Of a stretch of 60,000 bases of DNA, positions 34,501 through 46,500 are shown piece by piece (position 1 is the stretch's first letter; every line of letters starts with the position of its first letter). Both the position numbers and the translations under genes were made by a program. Source of the DNA: Antedon mediterranea (Eukaryota; Echinodermata; Crinoidea; Comatulida; Antedonidae); assembly GCF_964355755.1 (NCBI RefSeq), contig NC_092673.1:30201001-30261000 (forward strand). Direction: 5' to 3'. The notes beneath the pieces are model-generated. The model saw only the letters and a program-made list of their open reading frames with translations, was not told the origin of the DNA and ran no database searches.

Positions 34501-37500
34501 AATTCTGTGCAGTAACTTATTTGTGAAAAGAATTATATGTATAAATCTGAACTGCAGGAATCGTGTTTTAGTGTCAGGATTACATTCGTAAGGCATCCTA
34601 TAAATTAAACTCCAATCAACATTAAAAAGATCAGAAAAGGAAAAGAAGAAGAAAGAAAATCAAAGACGTATGAGGACGACACACTTAGTTATTGGAGTCT
34701 GAAAACTTTGCTTTGTAATACGTCTGAACATACCCTTATATCATGTTTTTAGATCTTAATTAGGTTTCGGAAACACAATTTATGTCGTCCATTACCGGGT
34801 GTTTTTTTCTTTAAGTATAAACATCTTTATAACAAATGCGAATTAAATGTTGTCACATTATCAATCACAAACATTCATTAAGGTTCCTGGAAATAAACAG
34901 GATGAGGGAACAAAACAAATTTAATGTTATGTGCTGAAAATCATCAATAGATAACTAATGGAAGTTTTGATTTTGTATATTTTGAAGTAACAATGCATTT
35001 TCTTCGCTTTGCATTTATGTAATCTGTATAACAGAGTGGTAAGCGTCTTTACAGAATATGATTATTATGTTGTTTGAAGGTTTGCATGGCGAAATAAATA
35101 TGTTGATATAAAGTTTGTAGTGCACCACATATATTTAGTTCTGAAATGAACTGTTGAGTTTATAAACGTTTCGATCAATATACTTTGATCGCCCTCAGGA
35201 GTGAAGATGTAGAAGGTCCTGAGGCCGATCAAACTTATTGATCAAATGTCAAGAAGCTCAACAGTTCTTTTCAGAACTAAATATACATGGTGTACTGCAA
35301 ACTATATATCAACAATATGATTGAAATAAAATGGTTGTACATTCAAACAATTGACTTTCCTACAGCGTGGTTCCCACTAGCGACGCAACACAAGGACGTA
35401 ACGCAACGCAAGTGAATTGACCAATCACAAGTGATGGCTTATACGCTTGTGATTGCTAACTGTCTATAACTTGGCTTGTCATTGGTTAAAACGCTTGCGT
35501 TGCGTTTACGTCCTTGCGTTACGTTCTAGTGGGAACCAAGCTTAATACTGATCACTGGAAAACAAAAACTCTCTTAAAACCAGGGTCCAAAAAGGTTCCA
35601 AATTCTCAGGAGTGAAGATGTAGAAAGTACAGAGGGTGATCAAACGTCAAGAAGCTCAACAGTTCTTTTCAGAACTAAATATATGTGGTGTACCGCGAAC
35701 TATTATAAACATATGATTAAAATAAAATGGTTGTACATTCAAATACATTGGTAGTCGACTTTCCTAATACTGATCACCGAAAAACAAAAACTCTCTCAAA
35801 ACCAGGATCCGAAAGGTCCCAAGTTATTTTTTTGTAAAATTAAAGACACCAGTCAAAAGACATACTAGGGCAGGTCAAGATTGTTCAGATTTGGGATAGT
35901 TTACTGTGTATAAGAAAGTAGTCCATTTAATATTTATTTAGAATGCCCAACAATTTTGGTTCTGAGCCAGCACTTTATTATCATTCCTCCATTTTGAAAA
36001 TCACCTTTTCAACATTTGCTGCATCTTACCTACTGTACCCATTCAAACTGGAATCTATAGTAATTAATTAATTTATTATTAACTTCTAGCTTCCTGTAGT
36101 AATTAAAAGATAGGCAAATTGTAATCTGCAACATCATAATATATTTATTATTGATACAATTTATGTATGCATCTTAAAGTTAATCTAAGATAATCTCCTT
36201 ATAATATATGTTTGATCTTGTGTATAATAATAATAATAAATATACATATTTTGTTTGTAATTTAGATTTTCTAGTGTATATTATACTGTATTAGTAGCAA
36301 TCTAAATATTTTTTAAGCATTTGTATTTTTTTTTTTCTGGAGTTGGAAAGACACATTATTGTCTTTCCTTATTATTATATTTTAAGTATCACTAAATAAA
36401 TAATTTTATAATAATATATTAAATATATATACTTACACTTCAAGTTCAGGTTTTTCACCGAAGACGTAGTATTTGGGATCAAATTTTAAAGTGTGATTTT
36501 TATTCCGTTGATGACTAAAAAAAAAAGATACTTGTAAGTAAACAAAATAGTAATCCTATTAGTTTGACATATATATGCCATGAAAAAAAAATGTATTTCT
36601 TTTTAATTAAAAAAATATTTATCATCATCACCATATCATTTTTCATTTTTTTGATTTGAACCAAAACCTTAGTCTTGACAAGGCTGACACTTTAGGACAT
36701 AAGCCACGTAAAACAACAAGTAACCTTGACAAAATTGATGAAATAAAATTAATCTTTCAAAGCATCATGTACTTCAAAATTCCCAAGTCATTTAATTCTA
36801 AACCATTAGTGTTCATTTTCTATCAAGGTGATGTAATGTATGCATACTCCTGGGTGTAGCTAGAAAAATAACAGGTATTGCTTGTCGCATCCAGTTATCG
36901 TAATTAGCTAGTCAGAAAAACTTGTTTTAATTTACAGTTCAGTTACAGTTCAAATTTGAATACTTCTCATATGAATTATGATGACAAGCAGATTACAAAA
37001 AAACAAATGAGAAAAATATGATGAAAAGTGATGTATTATACAGAGATGAGATTATAATTAAATACAAAATGAAAGAGACAACGATATAAAAACTTTGGAG
37101 CGATGAGAGTGTCAAATTTGTACTCAATTTATTAAAATGTAATATACACACTGTAACATAATGCCTTTACGGCACTATCTTTTTTTGTAGTGCATTGAGT
37201 GAGTGGCCAAGCGGTTAAAACAGTTGAATTGTAACACATAGGCATATTATCTTGAGGCCCACAAGGTTCTGGTGGTAGCATGAGTCTTTCGATCAGATCT
37301 ATAAATTTTAGGCTCAGCCACTTTCAAGTAACCAAGTAAAATTCTTTCGGAATGAGTACGGGGTTAGCGTAGCCTGCTTGTTCGCACACAGCCACTGTCG
37401 TGGACAGACTCAGACAGAGCACCACAGACAATGATATATCCGTTGGAATGGTGCTATACAGAACTATCATACATTATATTATCATTCCCTATTTTTTTCT

Positions 37501-40500
37501 ATAGTGAAAGCATTACATAATATCTTTTGATCATTTTTAATAATAGAACTTTGAACAACACTTGTATTTTCATTAAAATCAATTATTTTTCCATTTTCCC
37601 TATGTAGTTTATAACAATAATTGTCTGTCCAACATGAGAGACATCACAGATAAAGTGCAAATTTTATTCCACTGTGGGTCGATTTCTGACAGCCAAACAG
37701 ACATATATGTAGGTTAATGGAATTAACAAGCACTTAATATCAGATACTATCATTAATGCATAAAAGTCATCCACGGCATAACAACACGTTCCAACTTAAA
37801 AACATTATTACAAGTGAAACTGATGATTACTAATTATCATTTTGCTCGTTAGGTGGGTGTTTTGCGAGCATGTACTTTATGGTTTGGCATGTTGTCGTTT
37901 AAAACTGGCATTTGTATCGTTATTTTTCAAATGCAAGATGTACTATAATTAGAAATATATCTTCGTCGGTTCGCTTAAAGACGTCGTTTGTTGACTTAGA
38001 AAGTATATCATTAAATATTCTTTTCGTGTTAAATGCTTGTGCGGCACGCATGTAACCTTTAAGTGACTTGCACGAGCAACTCTTTTATAAAAAGTTGAGA
38101 AGCATGTACTCAAGTGGTTAATAAAATTATCACTAAGTCTCAACATGGAGGTATACCTCCATGGTCTCAATATGGAAACCCAGCTTACTGTAAAGCTCTG
38201 TCTACATTATCAAACTAGTTTGACAAAAAAAGTGTGATGTGTCCAAATATGGTACTGATATGCCCAAATATGGTAGTGATATGACATCATCATGTCCATA
38301 TATGGTCACATCACATTTTTTTTGTCACATAAAGTTTGATAGTAGACAGAGCTTTTAATTAATACAGATTATTTTGTAACAAAATATACGACAAAGCTTT
38401 TTTAAACTAATGTGTTTACCAATATCATTACTGTATTCGGTTTCTACAGTATTATATACAGGGTACATCATTTTTTTCTTCAAAAAACTAAACTATACAC
38501 GTTACATAATACATTCCTCATTCAACGCACAACATTTTAAATTTGATGAATTATCATCATCAGACGTCAATAATTAAGAGTGTTTTTTAAACATTCATGA
38601 GGTATTAAATAAATAAATATTAACAAAACATTTTCAAATGAGAAACTAGACATGAAACTCGTCACTTTGACGAGTTAGTTATCCGCACCACGACAAACGC
38701 CACGTGCACGTCATACGTTGGAATATTGCACACAGATAAAGATTATGGCATTATGACAAGAACTGAAGAATATGATATGCTGTTAGTGCTGAATTCTGTC
38801 AATTTTGTGTCATATAGTATATACATGCAAAGACTACAGTATAATCTGTATACATATTACATACAGTGTAGAATAGGTGAAATTACGGGACCCGCCATTT
38901 ATTCCAATTTTTAACATGGCGACGGTATCAAAATGAAACACTTAGATAGCAATTTCAGAAGGAAATTATCTTAGGAACAACATATTAACGTGTAAAAGAA
39001 ATTTGAATACGTAAAATATAGATGCGCACCCTTTTAAATGTGATGAACTATTACGCAAAATATGAAAATACAACTTTTTTTATTCAACTGGCCATATGAT
39101 GACGTCACAACATCCGATTGGCAAAATGTTTACATGAATTCGTATCTACAATCCAATAGCTTCCAGAAAACGTTTTAATCGTGATTATCACATTTTATTC
39201 TTACGAGGTATTACAGAATAAAATTTACTGTAAAGATGAAATTAATGACCCACGTAATTGAAATTTTTAGGCATGATGACGTCATAACAATTAAAATATT
39301 TTTATCTCATGCTAAAGAAAGTTGATTGACCTACACAATATATAAATGTAGGAGAAAAAGGAATACAGATAAGCGTGATGCGCTCCATTGAATGTGATGA
39401 GCAATAACGAAAGAGACAAAAATCCTATATTTTACATTCGTGTGGCCATACGATGACGTCACAATGTTTTTTTAGCCTTATCGATGCATGATCCGTTATC
39501 TACAACTCATCAACTTCTAGATTTTGTAATAAAAATAAACGGTTCACGGTTTACTTTAGAAACTATGACTGTTTAAAAAAAGACAAAATGTTGACGATTT
39601 TTTAAGCTTTTTCATAAAAAACGCGCATGAAATGTTTAATTCAACGTGTTCGTATGGCGTTATTTAAATTGGAAAAGGTCTAAATTGTTTTCAAAATTAC
39701 TAGGAAAGGCTTGAAAAATATAATTCAAGAGAAAAAAATATGTTTTTAACGCTACGTGCGCACCGCGTGCGTAAAAAATTGCGCGCCCGTGGGAATTTTT
39801 GACATGCTCAAAATGACAAGAAACGCATAAAAAGTTGATTAGAAATTAATTTTGCGCATTTTGAAATTTTAAATGCGCGTGCGCGCGTAACTTCTTGTGA
39901 AACATGCCATTTTTAATCCGTAGAAAGTTTGCCCCTGATATGACTTAAATTTTGTCAAAGTGTCAATACTAAATGACTTTTGGTTTTTAATCTATGATCA
40001 ATCATTGAAATTCATAAAATTGCGCGTAAGTCACGTTGCGCAACTATGACGTCATTCAAAAATAGGAGGTGCACAACTTCACGTAAATGCCCATATGTTG
40101 TCAAAGTTAAGAAATGTTATGTTTACACATTTTAGAGAAACGCGATCCACAAAAAGGAAGGATGGAAAGAAGAATAATACAGAAAAAAACTGTTGATCTC
40201 ATACAATCACAAGGAGTTATCCGCTTGGTATACCAAGCGGATAACTAATAAATTATAGAACATATAAATGCTAATGAACACAACATAACAAAAGATAGGT
40301 TCAATGACTTAAATATGATACTTAGAATAACATAAAAAAATACTGTATGTTATGTTGATTTTATCGTATTGTTGCTTAGGTTTGTACTTTGTTTAAAATA
40401 TGTAAAAAAAAATGTAAATATAACTGTCATATTTTATGGAAACTTTGAAAACATGTGAATTGTGAGCATGTGCAGATCTTGGTTTTACTCTAGCGATTTT

Positions 40501-43500
40501 GTAGGAATTGAGAACACTTCTTCATAGTTATAAAACATTATCATTTAAAAAGAAAATAGCATGATATGACAGATCAAGCTACGTTGATAAAGTGTGTAAA
40601 GTGCTATCAAATGACTAATATTGTTGAAAATTAATAATGTAATATGATGTGATGTAATTTGATCTCGAGCATCAGTATGTGTGCAATGTATGAAGTTTAC
40701 ATTTTTTATATACTCAACTTTTTTTTATCTGTACGTGTTTTTTTTTTATCTGTACAACGTTTTTTTTTTAATCTGTACAATGTTTTTTTTATCATTTGCA
40801 TAATGTTTTATTATCTGTACAACGTTTTTTAATTTGTATGTTTTTTTTATCTATACAAGTTTTTTTTATCTGTACAACGTTTTTTTTATCATCTGTACAT
40901 TTTTTTTTTATCTGTACAACGTCTTTATCTGTACGGTTTTTTTTTTTATCCGTGCAACGTTTTTTATCTGTACAAAGGTTTTTTATCTGAATGTTTTTTT
41001 ATTTGTAAAACATTTTTTATTTGTTATTTATAGATATACATTATTATGAGATTATGGTATTTGATAGAAGTTTTAAATAAATAGATTAACCCTATTGCTG
41101 AAGAAAAAAGAAGTTTTTTGTCCATTGAAGTTAATTATATAAAACCCGATGTTACTCCTTAATCATAACTATAGGAAAAACACTTTTTTGTCTTGTCTGA
41201 AGTTATATAAAACCTATAGATTTTACTTACATAACTACTGTATAGTGGTTTAAGTATGACATGAAATATGTAAGTGTTAAAGAGGGTGTTTACAACATAA
41301 CAGCGGTACCTCTCACTCTTTTTAAGTACCTAATAACAAGAATGTATAAATGCAATTAAAACAAGCAAATTAACGAAATATGCAGAATGAACAACTAATT
41401 GACGATTGGATTTCTCATGGGAATGTTAAACTAGATCTACAACTGGATTATCAGTTGTTTTCCATAGCATCAGTGGAATTAGTTTGTTTTTAACATATTT
41501 AATAATTATCAAATGAAAATTATTGAAATCCACTGGGCCAACATTCCATTTTTATTCATAAATTTACAAGCCACATTAAATTATTCCACAACAATGTAAA
41601 GTTAATCAAAATCAATCAAAATAAACATTTATTTACTTAAATTGCAGAATAGAAACATAATCAAGAACAACAATGAAACTTAATAATAAAGCCTGTTTTC
41701 CTGTCGACGTTAGTCGACGCTATCATCATTAATCGTTAAAAGTTCAACGACGATCGTTTGAAAACGATCAAGTTGAAATGTTAATGATAGCGCGAACATT
41801 TGATTTCTAGCGTTGAACGTTAGAGTTGAAACTCCGGTCTTCTTTCTCGACGTCGTCGTAACGCGCAAAAATGAATAGAGGACTCCCCTGCCTCTAGCAG
41901 TAGGCTCACAGTGTAGGACACGTACGGGCCTAGGCATACTAATATCTCTATACTGATGGTTCTTCGTTTTCAGTAGGCCTATCCTAGTCCAAATAGCATT
42001 TGGGACTAGGCTGAAGACTTTGACCTACCTAATATTCCCGCACTTACTTTCCAGAACATCATTTTATAGTAACTTTGGTAAAGCTAGGCCTAGCTTTGAC
42101 CGCGCCGCGATGCAACAAAAATAAATGTAGTAAGCAGAATTTGCCATCAATTATGTGACGTCATGTGCTGTATCGCCATGATGATTGGTCAGTTCTTACG
42201 TTTTAGCGTTGCGATATCGCTAGAGTTGAACTGGATTCAACTCTTGCGATTGTCAACTCTTGCGATTGTCAACGATCGCGACTTGTAGCGTCGATTACCG
42301 TCGATTATTACACCTTTTCCTGTAAATCGCCGACATTTTGTATTGTCATCGTTAGTTCAAAAAGTCCCTTTTCCTGTAAATCGTTAACATTTCTATGTTT
42401 ACGTTGAAGATCGCCGATTTTTGTTAACGATAGCGTCGAATAGCGTCGACAGGAAAACAGGCTTAAGGTTTAAAAAAATAAGAAACAAAATGTAACATAC
42501 AAATCATAACTATCATCAGAGAATCATAAAAAGAATGTCAACATTTCAATTCCGATAAATTTCTGTGCAATAAAAAATAGAAAGCAAAAGAAGGTGGCAA
42601 CCTCCAAAAGGCAAGCCTGAGTGGGAGGAGTCAGAAGGTGGCAACCTCCAAAAGGCAAGCGTGGGAGGAGTCAGAAGGTGGCAACCTCCAAAAGGCAAGC
42701 CTGAGTGGGAGGAGTCAGAAGGTGGCAACCTCCAAAAGGCAAGCCTGAGTGGGAGGAGTCAGAAGGTGGCAACCTCCAAAAGGCAAGCCTGAGTGGGAGG
42801 AGCCATATATTAACTATGGTTCGTAACAAAACGTGATTATTAATTATATTATCTAATAAAAAACAAGGTATGCCTATGGTTGATATTAAAGAAGATCCAA
42901 TTACGGAACAATGATGTTATGGCATTTATTAACAACTCTATTGTTGGTGAAGGTATCGGGAGAGTTGGCTGTATTTGGAAACTTAAAGATATGGTTCGGG
43001 ACCAAGGTTAAACCTGTTATTTTTCCAAATAAAAAGCTGAAATCATAAACCACTGGACAACCAAGGAATTTTGGGTAAATAAAAAACGTAGGCCTATGTC
43101 CCTACTGTAGAAATGTTACCACAAAAAATAAACTGAATTCTCATATTCATATAAAATAGTAATAAACAATAAAACTCTTGGGAAATTAAATTTTTTTTTA
43201 GTTATGATAACCTAAATTTATGAATCCGATTTAATAATAATCTGTTGTAAAACAATACTGAACAAACAGAGTGGATATTAAAAATGATGAACCATGCCCT
43301 TTTCAACATCAATTAATATGAAAATAACTTAATCCTAAATAGAATTGTTAATCATATTCCATTCCATTTGGTATTGCATCATAAAATATAATATATTATC
43401 TGAGCTTAAACTCATGAATTTTTATGTAAATAAGGCCGGCTATAAAATAAAACTTTTAATACTACTTGTCCGGATCAAATTATAATCTGCACACTAATAT

Positions 43501-46500
43501 CAATCTTGCCAACAAATAGTAATACCTCTGTCACTCACCTACTAAAACACAAGAGTTTGCAGACACACCAAGCATGGAATTTTTTGGTCAGCCAAATTTC
43601 AAAATTTAAAAAAAGGCAGAAGATAGAACATTATTGGTTCCCATATTTCATTTTTTGGTCATTAAATTCTTGCACAATTATCATCTCAAACTATAACACT
43701 TTGTGAAAATAGGAAATTACTATTACAACAATTATTAACCAGCATGTAATGCTACAGGGACTGTTAATCACAACATTGGTGATTGAATATAGCAGACATC
43801 AATTATAACAGCGTGTTAGTCTTATAAAGTGTTTATCACCAAGAACGACCTCTGGGCGCGTTGTTACGTTTATCCCAGTCGTCTGTCTGAGGAAATACAC
43901 ACTCAACTCCCTCGTGAAAATTCTCATAATTTTCAATTATGTTTTTAAGTATGTTGGCAGCTAGTTTCTACTTGGTACAAAATGGAACAGTGATAGAATT
44001 GACACTAATATAACCTGGAATGGCTTGAGGTCTGGTTGTAAAAAAAGTTAAAAGTACATTAGGGCGGGTCAGTTGGTCATCACACGATTGCTTATGTGTT
44101 ATGGAATGCTGAGTTAGCACTAGCAAAAGATTTCATTGAGTCTTTTATTTAGTGTATCTTGATCAAGACTTTACATCCATCTTTATTTTTTATTTATTTA
44201 TTTTTATTTATTTATTTTATTTATTCAACTTCTCACTAACTCAGTTAGTGAATGATCTGGACCAACAGGTGGTAAACACCTCTAAAACGGCCCAGTCCCA
44301 ATTTGCACAGTGGCTGTGTGTGACAGTGGCTGTGTTTGTGTGGACTAGTACACCGGGGTAACCCCCTACTCGTCTCGAAAGATGTACTAGGTTCTTTAAA
44401 GTGCGCATGAGCTATGTGTACACTGGACCTACGGTTAATAGTCCTTTTCCGAGAAGACTCGTTCTACCACCGGAACCATGGAGCGAGTGAGCCTCGAACC
44501 CTTGCCGATGTTATGGCTACGTAATTACGGTTCCACTGTCTTAACCGCTCGGCCACTCACTCGCTTTATACTCTATGCCAGCCATGACGGCTTGTTTTTG
44601 TTACATACCATGGGGTAAAAATGATTTTCCAGTCGGTTTTAATTACATAAACTATTTGCAATTTAAAAGGAATGTTTTTTTTTATTGTTATTTTGATTTG
44701 AAAGAACTAAATGTTAACTTGAATTGAATTTTTAACAAGCAGGATTAAATTAAACAAATATGTATAGTACATAAGGCAAATTAGTTATTATGGAACTTTG
44801 CTATGCTTCATAAAAATAATGTAGGGATACATGTTATATAAACAATAAATAGAAAAACAAAGAAGATGCTGCAAAATGGTAAGGGGGTAAATATGTAATA
44901 CTCTTTTAAACCATGTTCATAGCCCCTTCCCTGAACCTCTTGACAAGGCATTCAACTCAATTGTCAAATATTGTAGTACCTTGAACAAACTATGTAACAA
45001 ACAGTTGATGGTACAAGTCAAGATTAAATGCTAGGATAACACAGGAGGGTCCCAAGATGATGAACAATTAACCTTCCTTCAAGTCTTCACAACTCCTAAT
45101 ATTATTATTAATTAATCACTTCCTTCAAGTCTTATTATTGATAAAAAGGAAATATTGTGACAGTTTCCATTATTTCATAGGCATCCTACAGCGAGTAACT
45201 TGCAAATTACATGTTGGATAAACTATTTAATAATTTATCATGCTTATAAAGTCTCATTTGAGGCTTAGGAGGTGGAGTTGAAAAGAAATGTCCTTGCACT
45301 AAGTCAGGACTGAACCTGGAACCTTGGAATTGGAAGACACGTTAACCACCAAGCTATATACAGCTCCACTACCCAAGCTACAACTTAAAAAATGTAAAAA
45401 AGTCAGAAAGTTGGGCAAAATAAAAGGACTTTGGCTTTGATTTAAAAAAAGGTGGTTCCAAAGAAATGGAGCAGGACAAGTAAATGATCCGTTATCCCAT
45501 GATTTTTAAGTTTGTGGTATGGTGAAGAGACATTTTGTATGATGATCACAGACTGCAAACAGGTTTTAATTTGTACGTTTAATTATTATCACTGTAAATA
45601 TAATTATCTTGTCCAGACAATTGACCATTACATTTATTATGATGATAAAGTTTATCTACGGGTAAGTCTTTACAGAATATTATTAATTGCTTTTGCGGCC
45701 GCAAACATCAGATGAATAGTCATAGATTCTCGTCGCTTTGATTAATTTTTTTTTTGCCAATGACATTAATCCGTAATCAACTACCACTCCCTGCTTACAA
45801 ACATTTAGAAGTCGTTAAATTACATAATTATGAAATTTGCATAAATTCATTTTCTCCGAGTTCAAAAGATGACTGTAAGTTCAGTCACTCCAAAAGACCA
45901 ATTAATAAAAAGTCAATGAAGTAATTCAACATCATTTTAAAGTCAATATTATTTCTTCAATATAAGTAGTGTTCTTCAAATTTAGAAATAAATTTTGGAC
46001 AATAAATGAGGTACATTATCTATCTACTGTATGGTAAATACAAACAATCAAATAATATACTGTACAGTAAAATGTGTACCAAATTGGCCTAAACTTTTGC
46101 CAAGTACTTTTAGTACACTCCACCCAAAACAGAAAAATGTACTAATCGCATCAAGTTTAAACTGGTTGCGATGACAGTTTACAAATAGAGCTATTTCTGA
46201 TGTGATATACGGTCTGTTGAGATTTAATTTCCGTAGCATAGACTGTATTAAAACTAATGCATAATAAAAACTGTAAACTGAAGCCTTGTTAATCAAGTTA
46301 AAAGCAAAGATTTAAAATTTGCTGGCCCTTAACAAGATTAATTAACATCATCGTATTATGTACTCTAAGCACAGACCTGATCTAATCCTAAATAATCCAG
46401 ATCTTGTCAATTGTACACTAATGTAATTGCAAGTTGATTTGAATTTTAATCAGCAGATATAAATGTGTAAAAAGTTAAATGGACAGTTCTCAAACTTATC

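Larger units (their letters stand above)
32669..36436 (-). other. Intron 7 of the CCDC180-like gene (3.8 kb)
   Basis: Holds a 56-bp duplicate (32898-33002), the Tx1/L1-like insertion with target duplication (33449-34686) and the duplicated block with a MITE (35194-35824). The stretch 35825-36436 and the 34687-35193 spacer hold nothing recognised, apart from a GTTTCGATCA/TGATCGCCCTCAGG motif near 35168-35200. Confidence 0.65.

Noticed and set aside
40796-41049. Phe/Ser/Val-rich frames resembling membrane segments
   Set aside because: They arise from a T-rich minisatellite.
44483-44564. A functional tRNA-Leu/Ser gene
   Set aside because: The acceptor stem and boxes are good, but a 260-bp body and an (AAATA)n tail follow and the anticodon arm is poor, so it is a SINE head.
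46048-46296. 82-codon minus-strand frame, checked as a possible LINE or host exon
   Set aside because: No reverse transcriptase motif, and the phases of exons 6 and 7 already join without it.
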